Origin: Nitrosomonas stercoris
Lineage (GTDB): Bacteria; Pseudomonadota; Gammaproteobacteria; Burkholderiales; Nitrosomonadaceae
Direction of reading: 5' to 3'
Assembly (NCBI GenBank): GCA_006742785.1
Contig: AP019755.1
Span: forward strand, 310,001-374,000
Length of the DNA: 64,000 bases
Shown here: piece after piece, positions 9,643-18,845 of the stretch
Numbering within the stretch: the stretch's first letter is position 1
Layout: the number at the start of each line of letters is the position of its first letter
The notes under the pieces: model-generated
Databases searched by the model: none
Seen by the model: only the letters and a program-made list of their open reading frames with translations
What the model was told of the DNA's origin: nothing
Program-made: the position numbers and the translations under genes

Positions 9643-10059
9643 TTACTTAACAGTAAATTTATATTCCGATTCCATTACATGACCATCTACTGACAATACA
9701 CGATAGTTAACTGTATACCTGCCTTTTTCCAACTCCGGCAATTCTAAATAAATAGATTTAGCATCATCCGGTAATCCCATAGGTTTAGCATCCGTCAAAA
9801 CTTTACCACTTTTGTCTGTCAAGGAAAGTGAAGCATAATCCACCTCAATTTCCTCATTAAACCATAACTTTATTTGCTCAGGCGACGTTGTAAGAGTGGC
9901 TCTGCTCGCTGGTTCTGACTTAATCAGCTCAGCATGTGCGAATACTGTATTAGGATAAAAAATCAGTGCGATTAAAGCAAAATTCAGAACAACAGCACTT
10001 GCTTTTATTGAAGCTAATACCTTTGATAAAACAGAATTAAAATGACTATCCTTTCTCAT
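9643..10059 (-). CDS. copC: Periplasmic copper-binding protein CopC
   Basis: A 138-residue CopC-family protein. An N-terminal hydrophobic segment ends in VFAHAELIKSEPA, where the His after signal cleavage is the N-terminal Cu(II) ligand of the family. LWFNEEIEVDYASLSL and RVLSVDGHVMESEYKF are the family beta-sandwich motifs; the last contains the second conserved His. It forms an operon with copD and lies downstream of amoD. A dyad operator candidate sits 89 bases upstream, so copCD may be regulated apart from amo. Confidence 0.92.
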   Translation of the reverse strand: MRKDSHFNSVLSKVLASIKASAVVLNFALIALIFYPNTVFAHAELIKSEPASRATLTTSPEQIKLWFNEEIEVDYASLSLTDKSGKVLTDAKPMGLPDDAKSIYLELPELEKGRYTVNYRVLSVDGHVMESEYKFTVK

Positions 10060-10147
10060 GTCATACCTTATTAATTAATAATTTAAGCAAAAAAATTAAA
10101 GCGTATTAAAACTAAAAAATTCTAGATCAGCTTATTAAGAGATGCAA

Positions 10148-10164
10148 TGCGACATATTGTCGCA
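10148..10164. promoter_or_regulatory. 17-bp dyad operator candidate upstream of copC
   Basis: TGCGACATATTGTCGCA, a perfect dyad with 7-base arms and a 3-base centre. It lies in the 186-base gap between amoD and copC, 89 bases before the copC start. The same pattern occurs as a tandem pair upstream of the mbtH relic and in weaker form upstream of the TonB receptor. The regulator is unknown. Confidence 0.65.
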
Positions 10165-10245
10165 GTAGGCTAGACAATCCTTAAAAAAACAGATGCTAGC
10201 AATAATAGCTATAGCCATCCCTCATAACGTTGTTTATACGCGCTA

Positions 10246-10851
10246 TTAGCTCTCTGCCTTTTTTTCTTCTTTTTCTTTTTTATCTTTTCTGAGGGAGTAG
10301 AAGAAATAGCTTCCGCCAATGATAATGATCAACAATGGCCACAGGAACATATTGGGTTTAAATTTCCCGCCTGTACCCACCGCAAAGGGGAAACGTGAAA
10401 CATATTCCGTACCGTTATCATTAACAGTCACCAATCCTACAAAGTCACCTTCTTCCGGAAAAAAGTGTTCAAAGGTAATGGAGCCATTGGCATAAACTTG
10501 TGCCGGAATGTGCATCACGGTAATTTGCTCCAGATCACCTTCTTCTCCTTCTGGTGCACCGGTATCCACAATAATGCGTACCTCGGTTGTCAATGGTCTT
10601 AGTGCTTCATCAATATAGTCTAGAGCAACAATGGTACGACCAGTATTGGGAATGTCTTCACAGAATTCCTGTTCTTGTGAGCTTTCAGGTTGATAACCTG
10701 TAAAGTGCATGAAGTAAGGGCCTACTGTCAGTTTGCACATGTCTTCTGCCATGGACAATCCGCCATGAGCATACGCCTGTAGTCCAAAAGTCATTCCCAA
10801 TAACATGCCAATCAGCCATTTCATGCTGGTTGTGATCCATTTTTTAATCAT
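10246..10851 (-). CDS. amoD: AmoD (amo cluster orf5) periplasmic membrane-anchored protein
   Basis: A 201-residue protein with a signal sequence ending QAYAHGG, a periplasmic beta-rich domain, one C-terminal membrane helix (about 170-190) and a short basic cytoplasmic tail (RKDKKEKEEKKAE). It has the Cys pair typical of the AmoD/PmoD family (MCKLTVG, then EFCEDIP). PmoD proteins bind copper; an equivalent role in assembly or copper supply of the monooxygenase is inferred. It is related to the preceding amoE product and separated from it by 63 bases. Confidence 0.88.
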   Translation of the reverse strand: MIKKWITTSMKWLIGMLLGMTFGLQAYAHGGLSMAEDMCKLTVGPYFMHFTGYQPESSQEQEFCEDIPNTGRTIVALDYIDEALRPLTTEVRIIVDTGAPEGEEGDLEQITVMHIPAQVYANGSITFEHFFPEEGDFVGLVTVNDNGTEYVSRFPFAVGTGGKFKPNMFLWPLLIIIIGGSYFFYSLRKDKKEKEEKKAES

Positions 10852-10914
10852 TTAATTATTTCCTCCCTCTTTCCATTGACGCTATCAATTATTTATAGCC
10901 TACAAAGTAATCAC

Positions 10915-11487
10915 TTATTCATCTTCAGAGCCAAACAATCTTTTCAAACGACCTGATCGGATTAGTTTGTATAGTGCCCAACTCAGAAATAAAAATGCCA
11001 ATACTGGTGCTGCCCATGTGCGCACCTGTTTACCATAATCAATCGTTTCAACGTGTACTATGTAATCAAAATTCAAGGGCGGTACACCTTCAGCTGTCAC
11101 TGCAATTGAATAGATGCCTTTGTCCAATCGACCAATGCCATTAATTACACCATCTGGATGATGCTGTGCATCCACTTGGATAATCACATCTCCTTCTTTG
11201 TCTTTGCCTCTAAATACTTTTACGCCTACTGGCATTTCTCGCAGCGCCGTGTCAATCAGATCTACCACCAGATAGGCTTCTCCTGCTGTGGGCACTTCAG
11301 TACAGTAGTGGCCGGCTCGATCAAATTGAGGTTGGTAGATGTTGAGATGTACCAGGTTCTCACCAACCTGGCGTACACAGGTGTCTTCTTCCAAGGAGGC
11401 TTTCCCATGCGCCAAAGCGGTATTGGTATAACACAGAACAGCAAGCATGCAAGTGGTAAAAGTCAGTCGTACCAGACGCTTTAACAT
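10915..11487 (-). CDS. amoE: AmoE (amo cluster orf4) periplasmic membrane-anchored protein
   Basis: A 190-residue protein with the same plan as AmoD: signal peptide (NTALAHG), periplasmic domain with a paired Cys motif (TCVRQVG, then HYCTEVP), a C-terminal membrane helix (about 160-178) and a basic tail. It is the gene next to amoB in betaproteobacterial ammonia oxidisers. A strong terminator lies between amoB and this gene, so it is expressed by read-through or from a promoter in 11488-11616. Confidence 0.88.
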   Translation of the reverse strand: MLKRLVRLTFTTCMLAVLCYTNTALAHGKASLEEDTCVRQVGENLVHLNIYQPQFDRAGHYCTEVPTAGEAYLVVDLIDTALREMPVGVKVFRGKDKEGDVIIQVDAQHHPDGVINGIGRLDKGIYSIAVTAEGVPPLNFDYIVHVETIDYGKQVRTWAAPVLAFLFLSWALYKLIRSGRLKRLFGSEDE

Positions 11488-11616
11488 GACGATTCCTTAC
11501 TTGTCTTTAGTAAATACACTCTTCTCATTTTTATATTTTCCTTCTATTCAGTCGTAAAGTACTAAATAGGATAGGTCGCTTATTTGCTTTCGTTCAGAAT
11601 TTGTACTGTAACAAAA

Positions 11617-11657
11617 AACCGGTACATCTCTGTCGTATGACAGGCGATGTACCGGTT
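11617..11657 (-). terminator. Terminator downstream of amoB
   Basis: A 12-bp perfect stem (AACCGGTACATC paired with GATGTACCGGTT) enclosing a smaller GTC/GAC hairpin. On the minus strand it is followed by a run of six T. It lies 38 bases after the amoB stop and separates amoAB from amoED-copCD. A partial terminator here would set the stoichiometry of enzyme to accessory proteins. Confidence 0.85.
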
Positions 11658-11694
11658 CCGTGTTAACTAATGCGCAGTACCTCAGTACTGTTTA

Positions 11695-12960
11695 TTAGAG
11701 CTTGGTAAAGACTGGAATCACCGGACCAGCAATACTGTTGATATGGCGATTTCCTTCTGAATCCCAAGACATTAATAAGCCACCAAAACGGCTCTCAGGG
11801 TCACCTAACAAGGCCATCAAACGTTGGATTTCCCACAAAGCATCTTTAGCTTCCATTCTCAGCTCTTTGGTTTCTCCAGGTTGAATAGCATTTTCGTCAT
11901 CAAAGTTCAAACCAACTGCAATTAATTCACGTGGATATTTTGGATCCAGGTATTTGCGGCCAGTGTTGTTGATGAAACGAATACCAGCTGTGGTAAATTC
12001 ACCAAATGTAATTGGCAGATCACCATTGTTGGTCACTTCCATTGTTACGCGCAGTGCACGTCCCGGTACGTCATAGTTGGCATCGCCAATGGTGATAGCA
12101 ACTGGATTAGGTGCTACTGGCAATGGAGCAATCTTGGTTTCACCAGCCTGGATAGGTACTGTGTAAGGATGTTTCGTTTCTGTGTAACGATATCCTCCCC
12201 AGACTATCGCCAAGGTCAGAATTGCCAGAACCCAGGTGATTTTCTTATCCATTGGGTCCATGAGAATTTCGTCACCATAGGCTAGTAGAACACGACTGCG
12301 TGGCAGGAACATTGGACGAGCTACGAAAATACCAATCCAGAAGATACCGATGGCCATCCAGAGACCATGCCAGAATATTGAGTTGGCAAAGTTGAATGTT
12401 TCAGTATCAATGGTCTCGCCTGTAAGCAGTTTGATCGGGTTGGTAAAATCAGACCAACTACCAGTGATGTTCATCCAGGATCCAGGGCCAGCAATTGGAC
12501 CTGCATCTTTGACGTTCAACATGGCATGCATATGGTGACGACCTGGAATGCGGGCTCTCAAATCAACCTCGAATTCGTAGTCACGACCAATTTGCATTGG
12601 GCCAGAAATAAACGTTGGGGAGCCGTTAATCTTTGTACTCAAACGTACAAATACTGAACTAGGGCTACCTACGTTAAAGAATGCATAATGTGGGCTCGCT
12701 GCTGCACGTGGCCAGTCTTCAGCCAGGTGGAACTTACCTGTGATTTTAGCATTCTCGTTAACTTTGGTAACTTCCGGACCCCATTTAACGTCATACCATT
12801 GCACGGTACGCATCCGGAGGAATGGTTCCTGAGAACGTTCTCCGTGGGCTGCTACTGTAGAAACATCTAATGTTACAGTCATGGTCAGTGCTGCCATTGC
12901 ATAGGCCGCAACGCCACAAAGCCCTAACACTGTACGCTTGTAAAGGTTTTTGATACCCAT
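11695..12960 (-). CDS. amoB: Ammonia monooxygenase subunit B
   Basis: A 421-residue subunit with N-terminal signal peptide (cleaved before HGERSQEPF, so His is the first mature residue and a copper ligand), periplasmic cupredoxin domain with the [10 protein letters not shown] copper motif, two membrane helices (about 207-230 and 255-275) and a second C-terminal periplasmic domain. The ATG at 12958-12960 follows the amoA stop by one base and is preceded by GAGGGGATC. The open frame continues 12 codons upstream inside amoA, but that is not the likely start. AmoB is thought to carry or lie next to the catalytic copper sites. Confidence 0.97.
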   Translation of the reverse strand: MGIKNLYKRTVLGLCGVAAYAMAALTMTVTLDVSTVAAHGERSQEPFLRMRTVQWYDVKWGPEVTKVNENAKITGKFHLAEDWPRAAASPHYAFFNVGSPSSVFVRLSTKINGSPTFISGPMQIGRDYEFEVDLRARIPGRHHMHAMLNVKDAGPIAGPGSWMNITGSWSDFTNPIKLLTGETIDTETFNFANSIFWHGLWMAIGIFWIGIFVARPMFLPRSRVLLAYGDEILMDPMDKKITWVLAILTLAIVWGGYRYTETKHPYTVPIQAGETKIAPLPVAPNPVAITIGDANYDVPGRALRVTMEVTNNGDLPITFGEFTTAGIRFINNTGRKYLDPKYPRELIAVGLNFDDENAIQPGETKELRMEAKDALWEIQRLMALLGDPESRFGGLLMSWDSEGNRHINSIAGPVIPVFTKL

Positions 12961-12961
12961 T

Positions 12962-13792
12962 TTATTTGATCCCCTCTGCAAATCCTTCTTCTCCAAATGC
13001 TGTCACATCATTGCGATGTACAACGCGTCCTCTTTTACCTTTAACGTAGAAGAAAGCTGTGCAGTAAACTTTGCCCAGATACCACCAAACTGTAAACATC
13101 AGCATGGAGATAAAGGCTGAGAAGAATGCTGCAATAACTGTCGTGTGACCACCAAAGGTACGCAGTGAACCTTGTTCAATCTTACGAACGTACTCCGGTG
13201 TACCGGTACGAACATACAAGTGACCCATGTAGTCAGCTAAAGATAACAAAGTACCTTCTACAACAACTGGCAAGTGGGTTGGTCCGAAGATTGGCCAGTT
13301 ACCTGGGTAGAACAGCAAACCAAAGAATGCACCACCAATTAACGCTGTGATCAACCAGCTACGTGTCAGATACAGGGTGAAATCCAGCATCAATGCACCT
13401 GGAAGCATGGTGGATGGTGTCACAAAGTTAAGTGGGTAGTGTGACCACCAGTAGAAGCCCCAGTAGCGGGTTATCCATTCACCTGTCAGCATACAGACCA
13501 CACACAACGTGGCGCCAAACGGTTGGCGGTAGTTTACCCATAGGTAGTACATGATGGCTGAGCAGTACATGATACCAACAATTGGTGACAGTACCGGCCA
13601 CCATTGACGGTCTTTCCAATCCAACCAGAAATCCCAGTCACCTGCCAGCAGCATGAAGTGCATGTGATAGGTGCCAATCAGCAGGACAATTAGAATAGGA
13701 AAATATACCGCGTCAATCATACGCGACATATGGATCGCCTCCGGCGGCATTTTAGCCGCTTTCAGGATCTCGTCTGTTTTAAATATACTCAA
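12962..13792 (-). CDS. amoA: Ammonia monooxygenase subunit A
   Basis: A 276-residue, multi-spanning membrane protein highly typical of Nitrosomonas Amo[65 protein letters not shown]. The start is a TTG preceded by the strong ribosome site GGGGAGGG. It is the acetylene-binding subunit of ammonia monooxygenase, oxidising NH3 to hydroxylamine. Oddly, amoC is not upstream as it is in known amoCAB operons; the next gene upstream is ygfX. Confidence 0.98.
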   Translation of the reverse strand: MSIFKTDEILKAAKMPPEAIHMSRMIDAVYFPILIVLLIGTYHMHFMLLAGDWDFWLDWKDRQWWPVLSPIVGIMYCSAIMYYLWVNYRQPFGATLCVVCMLTGEWITRYWGFYWWSHYPLNFVTPSTMLPGALMLDFTLYLTRSWLITALIGGAFFGLLFYPGNWPIFGPTHLPVVVEGTLLSLADYMGHLYVRTGTPEYVRKIEQGSLRTFGGHTTVIAAFFSAFISMLMFTVWWYLGKVYCTAFFYVKGKRGRVVHRNDVTAFGEEGFAEGIK

Positions 13793-13853
13793 CTTTACCC
13801 TCCCCTCTTATAATTGAAAGTTAACATCACTACACCTTGTTACATTAAAACTT

Positions 13854-13880
13854 GTGATAAAAATCAATGCTTTTTATCAC
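13854..13880 (-). other. Perfect 10-bp hairpin in the amoA leader
   Basis: GTGATAAAAA and TTTTTATCAC flank a 7-base loop, about 62 bases upstream of the amoA start. The stem is AT-rich and lacks a GC core, so it is a weak terminator at best. A leader mRNA stability structure or a protein-binding dyad is also possible. Confidence 0.6.
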
Positions 13881-14197
13881 TTTCCATTTTTTGCGAATAA
13901 CCACAACAATAAAAAGGTTTTCGCTTGACTGTGTTGCTTTTTTTGTTCCAGCAAGACCGTAATAGCCATACCAGATACATTCGAAAGGCTAGTCACCTTG
14001 CCTCTTTTAGTCAAGTCCTTTTTTATTTAACCTACTAGAAATTTTTACTACTTATCAGAAAATCAATCATTTATAATAGCCAACACAATCAAAAACATTA
14101 CAAAAACTAAACAAATAACATCATAACCATACAAATCATAAGGAATTGAGTTCGTACCAACGCAATAGAGGATTAACAGCTAGCAACTCTTCGTTTT

Positions 14198-14340
14198 CTC
14201 ATAGTTTGCCCAAGAATTCCATAAATATGAGGCAGGTTGGACAAAATTGAGTGAGAAAACGGGACATGCTCAAAACAGATGAACTTTTTGGATTCGATTT
14301 TAATGCTGTATGCACCCTTCAATGAAATATTGGGCAAGAT
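14198..14340. repeat. MITE-like 145-bp repeat, degenerate copy A
   Basis: Aligns end to end with the copies at 49378 and 57388. Shared blocks are the CAAAATTG-A-GAGAAA segment, TTCAATTTTAACG-like sequence, and CCCTTCA-TGAAATATTG near the right end. It abuts the ygfX stop codon and fills the left half of the amoA-ygfX gap. Confidence 0.65.
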
Positions 14341-14781
14341 TCAATCGGAATTAGCCTGCCACTTCCATTTCAACCAAACGCGCAGCCGCCTAAAATCATT
14401 CGCATCAATACTATCTGGCAAGATGACAATCGTGTGATAACAATAAGTCTGCTCTCTCTTCAAACACAGTACTGTCAAATAAGGCGCAACAAAGGAAGTA
14501 GCATCAATGACAGTACGAATAGATTTTCCTGTGACCGTTTCTATTTCGCAATGATTCTTTCCAAGCAGGCGTAATGTAGTAATAGCATTCGAAGAAATTA
14601 ACCAGGCATAGCGACGCAAATAGTAATAAAGACTACCAGCCAACAACAAGTTAATTATAATTTTTACGACAATGGGCAGTTCCAATGGCCAGAACACACC
14701 TGCTGCCGTACAATGAGCCAAACTTAACAATCCCGCCAATTGTCTGGAAGGTTGTAACTGAACTAACAATTCATTCATCAA
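14341..14781 (-). CDS. ygfX: YgfX/CptA-like membrane protein
   Basis: A 146-residue protein with two hydrophobic helices in the first 60 residues (around LAGLLSLAHCTAAGVFW and VVKIIINLLLAGSLYYYL) and a cytoplasmic C-terminal domain ending RRLRVWLKWKWQ. This matches the YgfX (CptA) family, known in E. coli as partner of SdhE/YgfY. Divergent ygfZ next door supports the assignment, since ygfXYZ genes commonly cluster. No sdhE is present here. Confidence 0.75.
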   Translation of the reverse strand: MMNELLVQLQPSRQLAGLLSLAHCTAAGVFWPLELPIVVKIIINLLLAGSLYYYLRRYAWLISSNAITTLRLLGKNHCEIETVTGKSIRTVIDATSFVAPYLTVLCLKREQTYCYHTIVILPDSIDANDFRRLRVWLKWKWQANSD

Positions 14782-14818
14782 TTGCCATGCTTGCTAATAT
14801 CGTTTTTTCGTTTTACTT

Positions 14819-15880
14819 ATGAATCCAGATTGGTTTACCTTTCTATCTACTCAATACAAAGCCTTTATTAAACAAAACCGGGTGATTTACTTCGATCAAC
14901 CTACTCTGGAATCTTTAGGATCAACTTCAAAATCAGCACTTATAGATCTGTCTCATCTCGGCTTAATTCACTTTTCAGGTGAAGAAGCACAGAAATTTCT
15001 ACAAAGCCAACTGAGCTGTGATGTAAATACGATTAACATTAATCAAGCGGTTCATGGAGGTTATTGCACACCTAAAGGCCGTCTACTATGCAGCTTTTTA
15101 CTGTGGCAAATAGCTGATCATAGCTATCTGATGCAGCTACCAATTGAACTAGTAGAATCTATCAGCAAACGTCTAAAAATGTTTGTGTTGCGTACTAAAG
15201 TCACCATACAAAACCAAACAAACGACTACATCCGCATAGGAATAATCGGCCAAAGAGCCTATACATTACTGCAAGATACGCTAGCAACAACACTTACCAC
15301 TAAACCCTTGTCAATTACAAATATTTCCAGCGCTCTCATCAACGGACAAGTCATTTGTCATAGTGAAAACAGATTTGAAATTCTGACAGATATTACTCAA
15401 GCTATTCCCTTATGGGAAAAATTAGCTCAACAGGCTCAGTGTGTAGGCGCAACTAACTGGGACCAACAAGAAATTCAAGAAGGTATTCCAGCAATTTTTC
15501 AAACCACTCAGGAACAATTCATACCACAAATGGTTAATTTGGACGTTATTGGTGGCGTTAGCTTTAACAAAGGATGCTATCCTGGCCAGGAAATTGTTGC
15601 TCGTACCCAATATCTTGGCAAAGTAAAACGTCGTATGTATCGTGCGCATCTAGCAGATTCTTCACTACAGGTCACGTCAGGCGATCACCTGTTCAGCACA
15701 AATACCGGCAATCAAGCATGCGGAACAATTGTTAATGCCGCACCTGCTGCTAATGGGGGAATTGATATTCTGGCAGTGATCCAAATCAGCAATCTAGACA
15801 ATACTTCCATTCACTGGAAAACATTAGATGGACCACAGCTAGATATTCAGACACTCCCCTATTCAATTGATCATCAATAA
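14819..15880 (+). CDS. ygfZ: tRNA-modifying/Fe-S assembly folate-binding protein YgfZ
   Basis: A 353-residue member of the GcvT-like YgfZ/IbaG57 family. It carries the signature KGCYPGQEIVARTQYLGKVKRR with the conserved Cys, and N-terminal LIHFSGEEAQKFLQSQLSCDV. YgfZ uses folate and supports repair or assembly of certain Fe-S enzymes such as MiaB. It is transcribed divergently from ygfX with a 37-base gap and converges with the ankyrin gene. Confidence 0.92.
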   Translation: MNPDWFTFLSTQYKAFIKQNRVIYFDQPTLESLGSTSKSALIDLSHLGLIHFSGEEAQKFLQSQLSCDVNTININQAVHGGYCTPKGRLLCSFLLWQIADHSYLMQLPIELVESISKRLKMFVLRTKVTIQNQTNDYIRIGIIGQRAYTLLQDTLATTLTTKPLSITNISSALINGQVICHSENRFEILTDITQAIPLWEKLAQQAQCVGATNWDQQEIQEGIPAIFQTTQEQFIPQMVNLDVIGGVSFNKGCYPGQEIVARTQYLGKVKRRMYRAHLADSSLQVTSGDHLFSTNTGNQACGTIVNAAPAANGGIDILAVIQISNLDNTSIHWKTLDGPQLDIQTLPYSIDHQ

Positions 15881-15894
15881 CGTTACGAAAAATC

Positions 15895-16557
15895 TCAGTG
15901 TGCGGCATCATTGTGTGACAAAAGCTGCACAATATCCGTATGTCCTCCTTTCTGGGCCCAGCTTAAAGCGGTATCATTAGCCTCATTTTTCATAGAAGTA
16001 TTAGCACCATATTTCAATAGCAACTCTGCTGCATTGTAATAATTGCCACGTGCAGCCATCATCAACGCAGTTGTGCCATTTTCTGTTGTTGCATCAACTC
16101 GCGCGCCATAATCCAGTAAAAACCCAACTATTTCTGTATAGCCTTTACTAGCAGCATAAATCAATGGATTCCAGCCATCATGATCAATCCTAGCTCCTTT
16201 AGCGTAAAGCTGTTTAATTAAATTTAATTGTCCATAATAACTGGCCAGCATGGCTGCTGTTTCTCCATATTTATTTTGCAAATTAGGATTCGCTCCCGCT
16301 TCCAACAATAAATAGCCTATTTCCGGATTCTTGTTGCGTGCAGCCAACATCAGCATTGTTTCTCCATGTAAATCTCGCACGTCAGGATCAGCACCTGCTT
16401 CTAACAAATTTTTAATTCGATGGGTACGATTATTTTCCACTGCCGAGATCAAATCTTCATCTACGCCAGCATAGGCTGGAAAATGCAAAACCACGGTACA
16501 CAATAGAAACATAGCTAATGAAGCCACCCATTGTTTCCTAAAAGATTGACGTATCAT
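15895..16557 (-). CDS. Secreted ankyrin-repeat protein
   Basis: A 220-residue protein with N-terminal signal peptide (hydrophobic stretch to FPAYAG) and about five ankyrin repeats from residue 40 to the end, for example DLHGETMLMLAARNKNPEIGYLLLEAGANPN and later ENGTTALMMAARGNYYNAAELLLKYGAN. Likely a periplasmic protein-binding module; the partner is unknown. It begins 2 bases after tatD ends, so it is cotranscribed with tatD. Confidence 0.85.
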   Translation of the reverse strand: MIRQSFRKQWVASLAMFLLCTVVLHFPAYAGVDEDLISAVENNRTHRIKNLLEAGADPDVRDLHGETMLMLAARNKNPEIGYLLLEAGANPNLQNKYGETAAMLASYYGQLNLIKQLYAKGARIDHDGWNPLIYAASKGYTEIVGFLLDYGARVDATTENGTTALMMAARGNYYNAAELLLKYGANTSMKNEANDTALSWAQKGGHTDIVQLLSHNDAAH

Positions 16558-16559
16558 CT

Positions 16560-17324
16560 CTATGCCACCTTAAACAGATTAAAAAAGTTATCAGTCGTTG
16601 CCGCTGCGATTTCAACGATACTCTTTTCACGTAACCGAGCAATCTCCTCAGCCACATGGCATACAAATGCAGGTTGATTAGTTTTTCCTCGATGTGGAAC
16701 AGGAGCAAGATAGGGAGAATCAGTCTCTATCAACATGCGATCAAGCGGAACATTCTTCGCCACCTCTTTAATCGTCGCAGCATTTTTGAATGTCACTATT
16801 CCGGAAAACGAAATATAAAAATTCAAATCAAGTGCACGCTGCGCCACTTCCCAGGATTCCGTAAAACAATGCATCACACCACCAACTTCATCGGCGCGCT
16901 CTTCTTCCATAACGCGTAATGTATCTTCCGCAGCAGCACGTGTATGAATAATTAATGGCTTGCTACTCTGCTTGGCTGCACGAATATGACATCTAAATCG
17001 ATCACGCTGCCATTCAAGATCTCCTTTGAGCCGAAAATAATCCAGACCAGTTTCTCCTAACGCAACCACCTTGGGATGTTCAGCTAACTCTGTCAGTTTC
17101 TCTACAGTAGGCTCTTCGGTATTCTCGTAATCAGGATGCACCCCAACTGAAGCAAATAAGTTCGGATATGTTTCAGCCAGCGCACGCACTCGCGGAAAAT
17201 GCGCCAAATTAACGCCAACACACAAAGCATGTGTGACTTGATTAGCTCGCATATTTTCCAGCAATTGATCCAGATTATTAGCAAGATCAGGAAAATCAAG
17301 ATGACAATGAGAATCAACAAACAT
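16560..17324 (-). CDS. TatD-family metal-dependent DNase/hydrolase
   Basis: A 254-residue TIM-barrel hydrolase. The metal site begins with FVDSHCHLDFPD, followed by VALGETGLDYFR, PLIIHTRAA, GGVMHCFTES and ETDSPYLAPVPHRGKTNQPAF, all family hallmarks. The ATG at 17322-17324 gives the canonical MFVDSHCHLD start. Related to YcfH; in many bacteria it lies next to holB-pilZ, which are absent here. Confidence 0.92.
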   Translation of the reverse strand: MFVDSHCHLDFPDLANNLDQLLENMRANQVTHALCVGVNLAHFPRVRALAETYPNLFASVGVHPDYENTEEPTVEKLTELAEHPKVVALGETGLDYFRLKGDLEWQRDRFRCHIRAAKQSSKPLIIHTRAAAEDTLRVMEEERADEVGGVMHCFTESWEVAQRALDLNFYISFSGIVTFKNAATIKEVAKNVPLDRMLIETDSPYLAPVPHRGKTNQPAFVCHVAEEIARLREKSIVEIAAATTDNFFNLFKVA

Positions 17325-17371
17325 AACAACCAATCAATCTTTGATTAAAAAATACTATCTTTATCTTAAAT

Positions 17372-17848
17372 TTAAGCATTGCTTGAATCCGAGTCTTGAT
17401 CGAAATCCACTCGGTTTATATCTGCCCAACAATTAGGTGTTTCAAATAGGCGAATATGCTCCAACGCCAGCCTATCTGCATACCTATCTCGGAAAACACG
17501 CTGCAATTTATCGAACGCTATCAATGCGAGGTTTTCTACAGTGGGTTGTACTTCCAACACAACTGTCTTATGCCCATCCATTGATTGCAAAAATTCCAAT
17601 ACGCGCGTATCACCTGCATACACCAAAAAAGCATGATCCCACTGATCTACTAAGGCTTCTTGGATGATACGTTTAACATTAGAAAAATCCATCACCATGC
17701 CTTGTTCCGGCACCGCATCATCGGTAATAATATTTCCAGAAATGGTGACTTCAAGCACATATCGATGCCCATGCAAATTGCGACACTGACTCTGATGGGT
17801 AGAAATACGATGGCCTGCGTCAAACTCGAATTTTCGCGTAATCAACAT
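17372..17848 (-). CDS. queD: 6-carboxy-5,6,7,8-tetrahydropterin synthase QueD
   Basis: A 158-residue PTPS-fold enzyme. Zinc ligands are in EFDAGHRIS and LHGHRYVLEV, the catalytic Cys in QSQCRNLHGH, and MVMDFSNVK and WDHAFLV are the other active-site segments. It makes the queuosine precursor from dihydroneopterin triphosphate. No other que gene is adjacent. It ends 48 bases upstream of the tatD start on the same strand. Confidence 0.9.
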   Translation of the reverse strand: MLITRKFEFDAGHRISTHQSQCRNLHGHRYVLEVTISGNIITDDAVPEQGMVMDFSNVKRIIQEALVDQWDHAFLVYAGDTRVLEFLQSMDGHKTVVLEVQPTVENLALIAFDKLQRVFRDRYADRLALEHIRLFETPNCWADINRVDFDQDSDSSNA

Positions 17849-18203
17849 GGTTGAAATTATAGCACCGCACTTACTGTGAGATACCCAGCTAGTGAGCTAC
17901 TTAATAGTAAAAATCAAACGGGATAAGAATAGCTTGAAAGCAGCCTTGTTTTCTTTGTCTAACCAAAGCTTGCCTATTTGAAATGAAAAACTTGTCATCA
18001 CTCAAATACAAGCAAATCAGGAAGGAATCCAACCACAGCTTCATCAACGTACGATGAGCGGATGATATCAAATGATATTAAAACAGCATTGTTCAATCAA
18101 GATAGAAAGGATTGAAACTTAAAATCACCCAGTATTTCCACCCTCTCTATCTGCTTTCCCGGTTTAAAAACCTCTCTCCCAGGATTTATTAGATTTACAA
18201 ATC
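17849..18203. other. Intergenic region queD-XRE
   Basis: No credible gene. It holds one 7-bp inverted repeat with an 11-base loop (TTCAATC / GATTGAA, around 18092-18117) and several ATATCA-like short repeats. No tRNA or terminator is obvious. Confidence 0.5.
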
Positions 18204-18494
18204 TTATTTTTTTAATTGCCTAGCCGATTTTTTAAGTGCTTTATATAAATCAGGATGTTGCGCTTTTAACATCTCTGCAATCAAGAGATCATCTCTTTTC
18301 ACCTTGGTCAAGTCAACATGTTCTATATGCACTAGCCTTAATAACTCCCGCACCGCTTTGGGCATTTCCCGACCACTTTCATAACGCGAGCCACCACTTT
18401 GGGTAACTCCCACTTTACTCCAAAAATCCTGCTGGTTTAAACCAAGATTCCGACGTATCTCTTTCGGATTAGGTATGCTTTTAAAAAGTTTCAT
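18204..18494 (-). CDS. Small XRE-type HTH transcriptional regulator
   Basis: A 96-residue protein with a Cro/C1-type helix-turn-helix at about residues 12-50 (IRRNLGLNQQDFWSKVGVTQSGGSRYESG) and a basic C-terminus ending KKSARQLKK. It resembles HigA/antitoxin-like regulators, but no toxin gene is adjacent on either side. It is the only stand-alone DNA-binding regulator I can identify in the window; its target is unknown. Confidence 0.8.
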   Translation of the reverse strand: MKLFKSIPNPKEIRRNLGLNQQDFWSKVGVTQSGGSRYESGREMPKAVRELLRLVHIEHVDLTKVKRDDLLIAEMLKAQHPDLYKALKKSARQLKK

Positions 18495-18845
18495 TTTGTT
18501 TTCGTCTTAGAAGTCAAAAATATAATTGATGGTTTAATGCAACATCATGTTTTTATATATCGTCATAAAAGAATCTGACTTAAGCATATCTATCCATTCA
18601 TCAAGAATATTTTTACCCGCCTTTTATCCTTTTATCCTTAAGACACACTTAAAATCTGATTTCACATCAGATCACGCCATACAACGTAATAAATTCATCA
18701 CCCCAAAGAAAACCACAAATTTCAGATTATCATCAACAGTTAACATAATAACCAATGCGTCTCGCATAATTACAATGAGATTGGAATATCGTATTAAAAG
18801 TTCGACAAACCCACCCGCACCATCCGATCATTATTTAACAATCAA
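18495..18845. other. Intergenic region XRE-CDF transporter
   Basis: AT-rich with no supported gene. A 101-codon open frame on the plus strand (18547-18852) has composition unlike a real protein and no recognisable domain. Confidence 0.45.

Larger units (their letters stand above)
13793..14340 (-). promoter_or_regulatory. amoA upstream region (548 bp, no amoC)
   Basis: There is no coding sequence here. On the minus strand it contains, from amoA outward, the TTG start with its ribosome site, AT-rich sequence, a 10-bp hairpin (13854-13880), further AT-rich DNA suited to promoters (a TTGACT box near 14010), and then a degenerate copy of the 145-bp repeat (14198-14340). Such leader sequence normally lies between amoC and amoA. 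Here it stands alone, so amoAB must have its own promoter or the locus is rearranged. Confidence 0.6.

Noticed and set aside
18092-18120. GATTGAAAC-like sequence resembling the end of a CRISPR repeat
   Set aside because: It occurs once, with no regularly spaced copies and no cas genes; it is just one arm of a short inverted repeat.
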